11,407 bases of DNA, from the NCBI GenBank assembly GCA_034505795.1, contig JAPDQM010000127.1:1-11407 (forward strand). Direction: 5' to 3'. The DNA is from Thermofontimicrobium_A sp034505795. Its GTDB lineage: Bacteria; Zhuqueibacterota; Zhuqueibacteria; Thermofontimicrobiales; Thermofontimicrobiaceae. Position 1 is the first letter of the stretch; each line of letters begins with the position of its first letter. A program made the translations under genes and the position numbers. Shown one piece after another: positions 5,973 to 11,407 of the stretch. Below the pieces are notes generated by a model that saw nothing but the letters and a program-made list of their open reading frames with translations, was not told the DNA's origin and did no database searches.

Positions 5973-6967
5973 TAGCCCCCCACCTGAAATGTTGCGCGAA
6001 TAGAACTGCTCCAGTTCCCAAATTCGTCCACCACCGAAATCGTCCATAAGTAAGAACCCGGTCGCAGCGCCTGAATGGCCTGATATTCCAGGGTGGCTGA
6101 TGGTAGATTGGAAACGTTCAATGACAATTCAAACAAGATTGGATCGATGATGCGATAGACTTCCAGCCGAAAGGTGAATGGGAACGGCAACTGAAGCGCT
6201 TTCCATTTGAATAAGGGTTTGCTATTCACCAGCGATGAACCACGGGGTGATTCAATGATCGGCTCCTGCTGGATCACCCGCACCAGGAAAAACGGGCCAG
6301 CCCAACGTATCTGGCCCACGCGATCGCTGATCTTGATAAAAATGGGGTGTCCCAGCATGGCCTCGACATCAACGACAGGCAGGTCGCTGGGCAACAATCG
6401 CTTTTGATAATACCCTATTCTGGTCGTGGCGGGCAATACTGCGTTCATGTTAAAGTCAGGAATGATCATTGAAACAGAGTCTATATCAGCATAACCATCC
6501 GGATCGCCAACTTTTGCCTGACAATCGATTAATTGCGAGGGCTCAATGGGAAAAGATTCATGCACGTAACCGGTGACCAGTCGCAGACTGTCCAGACGTG
6601 GTAGCCCGTCCAAAAAGAAGGTGAGGCTGACGGTGCGGCCTGGTTCAACATTCACCGTTGCTGAATCCATGGCATAGCCCGTCGCATCGACTTTGATGCT
6701 ATAAGCACCTGGTGTCATGTTGGCAAATGAAAAGGCACCTCCGGGGTCGCTCCAGACAGAGAGTTCGAGCGGAGAAGCGGTCAGACGAGCGGCCGGCAGC
6801 GGTTTGAACGGCGCATAATAGGTGTAGACATGCCCATCGATCCGTCCCGAATTTTGATATTGGTCTGACTTCGGATCCAGCGGATTATCGCGTTCGGCGT
6901 TATTGAAACAGGCAGCGAACGCCATCGCCAGAACAATGAAACTAACACTAATTCCCCTCCGCCACAT
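5972..6967 (-). CDS. Lipoprotein with carboxypeptidase-regulatory-like and Fn3-like domains
   Basis: The 331-residue protein has a short positively charged N-terminus (MWRR), a hydrophobic core and a lipobox ending FAAC with the lipidated cysteine at residue 20. The mature N-terminus carries RDNPLDP (26-32), a motif seen often in lipoproteins of the FCB group. Residues 41-118 fit a carboxypeptidase regulatory-like beta-sandwich (GRIDGHVYTY, GAFSFANMTPGAYSIKVDA, TVSLTFFLDG). Residues 125-232 are an all-beta region without a family call. Residues 236-330 look Fn3/Ig-like (SKPLFKWKAL, SYLWTISVVDEFGNWS). It is the first gene of the operon, 56 bases from a sigma-70-like promoter, with an AAAGG ribosome site upstream. 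A role as surface-exposed sensor or scaffold for the downstream kinase and activator is inferred from the operon only. Confidence 0.8.
   Translation of the reverse strand: MWRRGISVSFIVLAMAFAACFNNAERDNPLDPKSDQYQNSGRIDGHVYTYYAPFKPLPAARLTASPLELSVWSDPGGAFSFANMTPGAYSIKVDATGYAMDSATVNVEPGRTVSLTFFLDGLPRLDSLRLVTGYVHESFPIEPSQLIDCQAKVGDPDGYADIDSVSMIIPDFNMNAVLPATTRIGYYQKRLLPSDLPVVDVEAMLGHPIFIKISDRVGQIRWAGPFFLVRVIQQEPIIESPRGSSLVNSKPLFKWKALQLPFPFTFRLEVYRIIDPILFELSLNVSNLPSATLEYQAIQALRPGSYLWTISVVDEFGNWSSSIRATFQVGG
5976..5985 (-). promoter_or_regulatory. Ribosome-binding site at the lipoprotein/regulator TAATG junction
   Basis: The minus strand reads AGGTGGGGGG just before TAATG, where the lipoprotein stop TAA (5972-5974) shares its last A with the regulator ATG (5970-5972). 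This is a classic arrangement for termination-reinitiation coupling and decides the regulator start. Confidence 0.7.
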
Positions 6968-7275
6968 GAAGATCGCCTTTCATTTGCGGTATTCTTGCTT
7001 TGCGTAGATTAGAATGATGACTATAATATATGACTAATTATCTAAAAGTCAAGCAAAATTCAGTTAACGAATGAATACCTTTGGTTGGTGTTGTCATTGC
7101 TCGCGGCTCATTGGCGTGCCTGCTCAGGACAATTTCAATGAAGATCCTTTGCCGGAAAGGTTGATGGTAAACCGCGCGTTTGATGGATCCATTTTTTTCA
7201 AGTAACGTGGCTGTAACGGCACAAAAATTCATATTTAAAAAAATGGAATCAACAGTTTTGCACTTCAATATGCTC
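6968..7275. other. 308-base intergenic region upstream of the lipoprotein operon
   Basis: It holds the operon promoter at 7023-7052 and the lipoprotein ribosome site. The remainder (7060-7275), just after the stop of the unknown gene at 7276-7827, contains an open frame of 76 codons on the minus strand. That frame has no ribosome site and no recognisable protein character, and it was not called. No clear terminator for the 7276-7827 gene was found. Confidence 0.6.
7023..7052 (-). promoter_or_regulatory. Sigma-70-type promoter of the lipoprotein-activator-kinase operon
   Basis: On the minus strand TTGACT (7047-7052) and TATTAT (7023-7028) are separated by 18 bases. Each hexamer has one mismatch to the consensus. 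Transcription would start near 7016, leaving a leader of about 49 bases before the ATG at 6967. The surrounding DNA is markedly AT-rich. This suggests the operon is made by the housekeeping polymerase rather than by sigma-54. Confidence 0.65.
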
Positions 7276-7827
7276 TCACAGCGGAAGCTGGCGGATCAGA
7301 ATTTCTGCAATATAGCGTTTCAGGACTCGGTACGCAGGCTGGTAGGCGCGGCGATATGCGGCAGAATGGTGCTGTGCTGGGTAATTTTGTGATTCCACAT
7401 GGCGATCGAACTGCAGCAATTGTTGTTCGTCAAATGGCAATTCATGCCGCCACACTGCGTCCTTAAAGGCGGTCCATGATTCAAGAAACTCCGGCAGTGT
7501 TCCTGTCGATAAAGCTGCCGATTGTTGCATCGCTCGATACAACGCTGCTGGTTCACCCCGTCGAGATTTATAAGGCCGCAAGTTCAATCGAACAATCGCT
7601 CCCGAAGGCGAGATGATTTCAATCATCGGCTCATGTTCAGCAGGAATGATTGCATCAAATTCCTGATCGAGAAACTGGCTGGCGTGAGTTGAATTCGTCA
7701 GCAGATGTTCGCCGCCAAAAACTCCCTGATAGATGAGCTTATATGCATCTTCGATTCCCAGCAAAGGTCTGACGTTAAGCTGCCGCCGAATGATTTCGTT
7801 AAATGTTATTGGATTCGTTATTGGCAT
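7276..7827 (-). CDS. Conserved protein of unknown function (183 aa)
   Basis: I recognise the style of this small cytoplasmic protein from scattered bacteria but know no assigned function. Likely conserved blocks are DAYKLIYQGVFGGEHLL (27-43), RLNLRPYK (80-87) and a C-terminal HHSAAYRRAYQPAYRVLKRY (153-172). The histidines in the first and last blocks (H41, H153, H154) and the arginines between them would suit a binding or catalytic site. There is no signal peptide or membrane segment. The only possible start is the ATG at 7827, because an in-frame TAG lies a short way upstream. No clear Shine-Dalgarno is present. The gene stands alone: a palindromic repeat begins 21 bases before its start, and the next gene on this strand is 308 bases away. 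Confidence 0.75.
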   Translation of the reverse strand: MPITNPITFNEIIRRQLNVRPLLGIEDAYKLIYQGVFGGEHLLTNSTHASQFLDQEFDAIIPAEHEPMIEIISPSGAIVRLNLRPYKSRRGEPAALYRAMQQSAALSTGTLPEFLESWTAFKDAVWRHELPFDEQQLLQFDRHVESQNYPAQHHSAAYRRAYQPAYRVLKRYIAEILIRQLPL

Positions 7828-7848
7828 TTGATTGTGCGGGCACTGGTT

Positions 7849-8033
7849 ATCGATGAGTCCATTCTAAAAAACAATTTTTGCTCGAAGTCATTGCGAGCGG
7901 AGTGAAACGGAGCGAAGCAATCCCTTCTACCAGTTGAGATTGATTCTCCGCCCGCCAACTGGTGGACGGATCGCAATGACTGGCACCTACAAAATTCTAT
8001 GAAATTCGACCTTTTTAGAGTGGACTCATCGAT
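7849..8033. repeat. Nested palindromic element, outer 22-bp inverted repeats
   Basis: The outer arms at 7849-7870 and 8012-8033 are inverted copies matching at 21 of 22 positions (core ATCGATGAGTCCA). They enclose 141 bases, at whose centre lies a second palindromic unit (7887-7980). The whole 185-base block could fold into a long cruciform or RNA hairpin. There is no ORF in it and no convincing target-site duplication beyond TT on each side. It resembles a small non-autonomous repeat (MITE-like or REPIN-like). Its left arm begins 21 bases upstream of the start codon of the unknown gene and may have displaced or supplied that gene's promoter. Confidence 0.65.
7887..7980. repeat. Inner GTCATTGCGA palindromic repeat unit
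   Basis: Perfect 10-bp terminal inverted repeats, GTCATTGCGA (7887-7896) and TCGCAATGAC (7971-7980), bound a 94-base unit. Inside are imperfect direct repeats CGGAGTGAAA and CGGAGCGAAG (7898-7917) and an internal dyad ACCAGTTG (7929-7936) / CAACTGGT (7956-7963). Sequences of the type CATTGCGAGCG...GAAGCAATC are a widespread intergenic palindromic repeat in diverse bacterial genomes. I infer that this is one such copy. Confidence 0.65.
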
Positions 8034-8227
8034 TTTTCAATTAAAGATAATCAATCCATTTCAAATCAGCAAGAGTTTCTTTCGCCAAACATCAAATATA
8101 TTTCCTTGGTTGGGGATGAGCGACTGGCTCGATTAGCGCAGGAATCAATGCGAATCCAATGAGCTAGCTACCTATCAAGGTCCTTGCTGGGTCCAAATCC
8201 GATCTCGCATTGGCGATAAAAATTCGC

Positions 8228-8256
8228 TTGACATTCATATTTTTTATGTCTATCAT
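8228..8256 (+). promoter_or_regulatory. Strong sigma-70-type promoter of the aminotransferase gene
   Basis: A perfect -35 TTGACA (8228-8233) and TATCAT -10 (8251-8256, one mismatch) are separated by the optimal 17 bases. The predicted start is near 8263, giving a leader of about 96 bases. No operator-like dyad was recognised around it. Confidence 0.75.
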
Positions 8257-8346
8257 TGTAGCAATAATAACGACAGGCCGATGGCAAAAGCTGCGATCGA
8301 TTTTTGGTATGAATGCCTGCCACCGGAGAACCAAGGACGCTGTTTT

Positions 8347-8356
8347 GAGGGGAAGG
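8347..8356 (+). promoter_or_regulatory. Ribosome-binding site that sets the aminotransferase start
   Basis: GAGGGGAAGG lies just before the ATG at 8359. The earlier in-frame ATG at 8281 has only a poorly placed AGG, so translation from 8359 is preferred. Confidence 0.7.
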
Positions 8357-8358
8357 CT

Positions 8359-9483
8359 ATGCATCTGGAAACTTTTGCGATGGAACGGTACCAGTCTACC
8401 TGGGAAAATATTGTGGACTACAATCTTTCCGAAAGCGGGGTTCATCCTTTCGCGCTGAATGAGTTACTATCTGCCGAGCAATTGGCTGAGCTTAGCAGGA
8501 TTCGGCTGGGCTACAATCAGACCAATGGCACCGAAGCGCTGCGAGAGACGATAGCCAGTCTTTACCCAGGAGCCAACAGTAGCAATATATTGGTCACCTC
8601 GGGCAGCGCTGAAGCCAATTTTCTGGCAATCTGGTATCTCCTCGATTCTGGCGATGAGATGGCACTTATGCTGCCCAACTACATGCAAATCTGGGGTGCG
8701 GCAAGGGCGTTTGGGGCGCAGGTGCGACCGTTCCACTTGATTCCCGTCGGTGACATTTGGCAGCTCGACAGCCAGGAACTGAAGCAGGCTGTGACTCCCA
8801 AAACCAGGCTGGTGGCTGTTTGCCATCCCAATAATCCCACCGGCGCTCAATTGTCGGCTGCAGAGATGGAGATGATTTGCCAGACTGCTGCCCGCGTCAA
8901 TGCCTGGATTTTGTCCGATGAAGTTTATCGCGGGGCGGAGCGAATCGGCGATTTGACTCCAACCTTCTGGGGGCAGACGGATAAAGTGATTATTACAGGC
9001 GGGTTATCCAAAGCGTATGGACTGGCTGGTCTGCGAATCGGCTGGGTGGTTGCACCGTCCGAAATTATCGATCATCTGTGGGGGTATCATGATTATACTA
9101 CGATCTGCGTGAATCCACTGAGCGATCATCTGGCACGATTGGCGCTGAGCTCCCCCATGCGTTCCCAAATCTGGCAGCGCAGCCGTGAAATTATCGGTTG
9201 CAATTATGCTATTTTGCAGGATTGGTTGCAGCGTTTCCCCGGACTTTTTGAGTGGATTCCGCCGGCGGCAGGTGCTATCGCACTGGTGAAATATCATGCC
9301 AAACTGAAATCCCTGGATTTGGTCACCCAATTGCGACAGCAAAAAAGCGTGCTCATTGTGCCGGGCATTCATTTTTTAATGGAGAATTATTTGCGATTTG
9401 GCTTTGGCAGCCCCGCGAATTATCTCACCTCGGCCCTGCAGCGCTGCACAGAATTTTTCTCTGGTCTCAGGGGTCGAGCATAA
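8359..9483 (+). CDS. PLP-dependent class I/II (fold type I) aminotransferase
   Basis: The 374-residue protein is of normal length for aspartate-aminotransferase-fold enzymes. Family residues are visible in order: SGSAEAN (81-87) for the PLP-phosphate loop, HPNNPTG (156-162) with the pyridine-contacting N159, SDEVYRG (186-192) with D187 and Y190, the Schiff-base lysine K218 in GGLSKAYGLAGLRIGW with R226 (phosphate), and the carboxylate-binding R346 near the C-terminus. The opening (METF-like, then MERYQSTWEN...NLSESGVHP) resembles a subgroup that includes capreomycidine-synthase-like enzymes. This is a resemblance only, and the substrate cannot be told from sequence. The protein is cytoplasmic. 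The gene is monocistronic with its own promoter and converges with the M1-barrel gene. Starting at 8281 would add 26 residues without family character. Confidence 0.92.
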   Translation: MHLETFAMERYQSTWENIVDYNLSESGVHPFALNELLSAEQLAELSRIRLGYNQTNGTEALRETIASLYPGANSSNILVTSGSAEANFLAIWYLLDSGDEMALMLPNYMQIWGAARAFGAQVRPFHLIPVGDIWQLDSQELKQAVTPKTRLVAVCHPNNPTGAQLSAAEMEMICQTAARVNAWILSDEVYRGAERIGDLTPTFWGQTDKVIITGGLSKAYGLAGLRIGWVVAPSEIIDHLWGYHDYTTICVNPLSDHLARLALSSPMRSQIWQRSREIIGCNYAILQDWLQRFPGLFEWIPPAAGAIALVKYHAKLKSLDLVTQLRQQKSVLIVPGIHFLMENYLRFGFGSPANYLTSALQRCTEFFSGLRGRA

Positions 9484-9687
9484 TTATCAGCCTCAAAATA
9501 TGCTTGCAGCATTTGTTGAACCATCGGCTCATTTCGAGCGGATAATGATGTGACCTCTGCGCACAATGATTTTCGAAAATAATTTTGCTGATTCTTGTGT
9601 TGGAAAAAACGATCAGTCGCAGGAGGACTTTTTGGTCAGACGATTTTAGTGACGTAGTTATTTTTGAATTAAGAATTGCCAAGTTAG

Positions 9688-11407
9688 TTATTGCAGGCTG
9701 AGCACCCAGCGGAATTTCCAGGGAGTCTCGGCGGGAGAGAGCGGGCTTAGATTGGGCTGGCTAAGCCAGAGCGGGAAATCGATACGAAACGTTTTTTGTT
9801 TGCCCAACAATTTCTTGTAAAATCGGAGACCAACGCCGGCATCGAACAAAAAGCGCTGATCAATGGTTGTGTTCCACAATCGCCCTGCATCCAAAAACAA
9901 GGCCACAGTAATTCCTTGGAACCATCGTTCACTCGCCTGCGGCAAAACCGCTTGGGCATTCCGATATAAGATTTCGAAATTTGCAGTTACGAGACTGCCG
10001 GCTGTCAGTGGGGTCGATTCAGCGGTCAATTTGGTTGTATAGCCCCGCAAATTGCCATCGCCTGGGAAATGATAATGTGCTTCCACCGGCATCGCACCAA
10101 GCGAACTCAAATAGAAGTAGCGGAACCGTTGTTGGGGATTTGCCTCGGCAATCCAGAATCGGTGCTGTAGCGGCAATTGCTCCCTGGCCCCAGAGGAATA
10201 GCCGGCAAAGGTTCTGACACTAACTCGCCAGTTCTTCAACTGCTGTCCCAATTGAAATTTATATTCCAGTGAGAGGCGATGATAATTGTAATCGCTTTGC
10301 CAGAGCCGATGGGAGATTTGACCGAGAAATTCGATATTAGATTCGGGCATAATATGGCTACAGTTGGATCGGAAATTTATATAAAATCGATTTACGTTGC
10401 CCCGGTCCCATTCGCGGATGTTAATAATGCCGTCGTTTAGTTGGTAGCGCCGAAATGCATAGCTGGCAGCGAATAATTGCTGGTGGATAAAGCCAAAATG
10501 AATGGCACGTAGCCGCGGGCTGGCAAATTGTTCATAAAAATTATAATTCAAATTTAGATGCAATTCGCTGCGGCCTTCAAATTTTAAGGCTGAAAGATGG
10601 CACCAGAGATTCCGATTGATGAATTCCACTGGTGTCGAATAGCCAAAATTGAAATCCAATTCTCGTGATTTGAAACCGTACCAGAGATAATTGCGGCTAA
10701 TGTAATAACGGTTCAAGTAGCTTCCCAATACATTTAACCCAATTTTAAAGCCATCGATATCATTGTACCAGCCACGAGGCCAGAAAAACACGCTATAGGC
10801 GTCACGCGGCAGATAGTACATGCTTGGAAAATCGGGATAAAGGTAGGTTAGAACTCGAAATCGACCATTGTTCAGCCGGTTTTGATCCAACATCACATCA
10901 TCGGGATCAAGTTGAACGGTCTTTACGCGATGGCGGGTGGTCAGGTTGTAGACATCCGCTGCCTCGCGGCAAAACCAGCGTTGCTTGAAACTATCTCCGT
11001 CATCGGTGAAGATCAGGGCATCCAGGGGCACGACGCCATTCCCAAGTCGCTGGACGATCACGTTGGTTCGCCAGGTATTTTCATTGATTTGATGCGAGGC
11101 AATATTGGCACACGCATAGTCGACTTTGGGGGTATCATAAAGCCATTGGTGAAAAAACCAATCCAGATCTTGCTGCGCAACCTGTTCACAAATTTTCTGC
11201 AGGCGTTGTCCGGTGACATGTTTGAATTTCCAATGCTGATAGTATGTTTGCAAAACAGTGGTGAAATTTTCGTAACCGATGAGATGGGCAAGCATGTCAA
11301 AAAAACGAGTGGGTTTGACGTACACATTGTAGGAATAAAGATAGAGATTTTTTAATTCATAGGCAGGCGTTGCCATCGGGAGATCAAAGCCGCTGTAAAG
11401 ATAGGAA
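9688..11407 (-). CDS. C-terminal part of an M1-family peptidase fused to an Omp85/surface-antigen-like beta-barrel (partial, runs off the right edge)
   Basis: 572 residues are visible; the frame stays open to the window edge, so the N-terminus lies outside. Visible residues 1-100 match the end of an M1 gluzincin catalytic region. Y29 in YNVYVKP fits the catalytic tyrosine, followed by FFDMLAHLIGYENF, a helical DWFFHQWLYDTP block and an Ig-like segment ending VQLDPDDVMLDQNRLNN (about 165-180). The HExxH zinc motif would lie upstream, off the window. From about 190 to 572 the protein turns into repeated amphipathic aromatic-rich strands. It contains FPGDGNLRGY (447-456), LFLDAGRLW, FDAGVGLRFY, FRIDFPLWL and a terminal KFRWVLSL strand, all typical of Omp85 or bacterial surface antigen barrels. 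An outer-membrane-anchored peptidase is inferred. No terminator was seen in the 204-base gap to the convergent aminotransferase gene. Confidence 0.82.
   Translation of the reverse strand, partial: SYLYSGFDLPMATPAYELKNLYLYSYNVYVKPTRFFDMLAHLIGYENFTTVLQTYYQHWKFKHVTGQRLQKICEQVAQQDLDWFFHQWLYDTPKVDYACANIASHQINENTWRTNVIVQRLGNGVVPLDALIFTDDGDSFKQRWFCREAADVYNLTTRHRVKTVQLDPDDVMLDQNRLNNGRFRVLTYLYPDFPSMYYLPRDAYSVFFWPRGWYNDIDGFKIGLNVLGSYLNRYYISRNYLWYGFKSRELDFNFGYSTPVEFINRNLWCHLSALKFEGRSELHLNLNYNFYEQFASPRLRAIHFGFIHQQLFAASYAFRRYQLNDGIINIREWDRGNVNRFYINFRSNCSHIMPESNIEFLGQISHRLWQSDYNYHRLSLEYKFQLGQQLKNWRVSVRTFAGYSSGAREQLPLQHRFWIAEANPQQRFRYFYLSSLGAMPVEAHYHFPGDGNLRGYTTKLTAESTPLTAGSLVTANFEILYRNAQAVLPQASERWFQGITVALFLDAGRLWNTTIDQRFLFDAGVGLRFYKKLLGKQKTFRIDFPLWLSQPNLSPLSPAETPWKFRWVLSLQ

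Larger units (their letters stand above)
7828..8358. other. 531-base divergent intergenic region
   Basis: This region separates the minus-strand unknown gene from the plus-strand aminotransferase. It holds a nested palindromic repeat (7849-8033), about 190 bases with no recognised feature (8034-8227), the aminotransferase promoter (8228-8256) and a leader of about 96 bases ending in a strong ribosome site. I compared the leader by eye with common riboswitch signatures and found no match. Confidence 0.6.

Noticed and set aside
5973..6047. Upstream in-frame ATG extending the sigma-54 activator by 25 residues
   Set aside because: The extension lies inside the lipoprotein gene and has no GAF-family character. 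The TAATG junction with a purine-rich ribosome site fits 5972 better.
7038..7268. A 76-codon open frame on the minus strand between the unknown gene and the lipoprotein gene
   Set aside because: It has no ribosome-binding site or recognisable protein character, and its end overlaps the AT-rich operon promoter; it is probably chance.
8281..8358. Upstream in-frame ATG of the aminotransferase, giving 400 residues
   Set aside because: Its ribosome site is poor and the extra 26 residues do not look like the family. GAGGGGAAGG precedes the ATG at 8359.
8263..8358. Leader of the aminotransferase gene as a possible riboswitch
   Set aside because: By eye no conserved core of the common riboswitch classes could be matched; a covariance-model search would be needed to change this.
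8660..8674. TGGCACTTATGCTGC on the plus strand with GG-N10-GC spacing
   Set aside because: It is inside the aminotransferase coding sequence with no plus-strand gene downstream; a chance match.
9615..9633. AGTC/GACT hairpin followed by TTTTT after the aminotransferase gene, considered as an intrinsic terminator
   Set aside because: The stem is only four pairs and lies about 130 bases past the stop, too weak to call.

Overview
The window looks like chromosomal DNA from an uncultured-type member of the FCB superphylum, in the neighbourhood of Calditrichota, candidate division KSB1 or Ignavibacteria. The clues are a secreted Kelch protein ending in a YPNPFN-type C-terminal sorting or FlgD-like domain, a lipoprotein whose mature N-terminus carries the NPLDP motif, a DUF5683-type protein, and an M1 peptidase carrying an outer-membrane barrel. 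The phylum is inferred from protein style only. No rRNA, tRNA, CRISPR array or transposase gene was seen.

Layout, left to right. At the left edge a small exported protein begins (minus strand, cut by the window). Its 337-base upstream region reads like a complete sigma-54 control region: a near-consensus -24/-12 element (122-137), a perfect match to the IHF consensus (192-204) and a 17-bp dyad (247-263) at an enhancer-like distance. Next come a TPR plus DUF5683 membrane protein (410-1204) and a secreted Kelch propeller protein with a C-terminal sorting domain (1315-2604), both minus strand and probably co-transcribed.

The centre is a tightly coupled minus-strand operon driven from a sigma-70-like promoter at 7023-7052. 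It runs lipoprotein (5972-6967), then a GAF plus sigma-54 AAA+ plus Fis-HTH regulator (4482-5972, TAATG junction), then a transmembrane Ser/Thr kinase with two PEGA repeats (2879-4498, 17-nt overlap). This joins an envelope lipoprotein, a sigma-54 activator and a kinase with an extracytoplasmic PEGA tail in one transcription unit. It suggests an envelope-sensing circuit; the sigma-54 promoter at the left edge is a plausible but unproven target.

Right of the operon lie a conserved protein of unknown function (7276-7827, minus), a nested palindromic repeat element (7849-8033), and a PLP-dependent class I/II aminotransferase (8359-9483, plus) with its own strong sigma-70-type promoter and Shine-Dalgarno. 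The right edge holds the C-terminal 572 residues of a large protein in which the end of an M1 (gluzincin) aminopeptidase is fused to an Omp85/surface-antigen-like beta-barrel (9688-11407, minus).

The items most worth following up are the sigma-54 regulator/kinase/lipoprotein operon together with the sigma-54 enhancer-type promoter, the M1 peptidase-barrel fusion, and the nested palindromic element.
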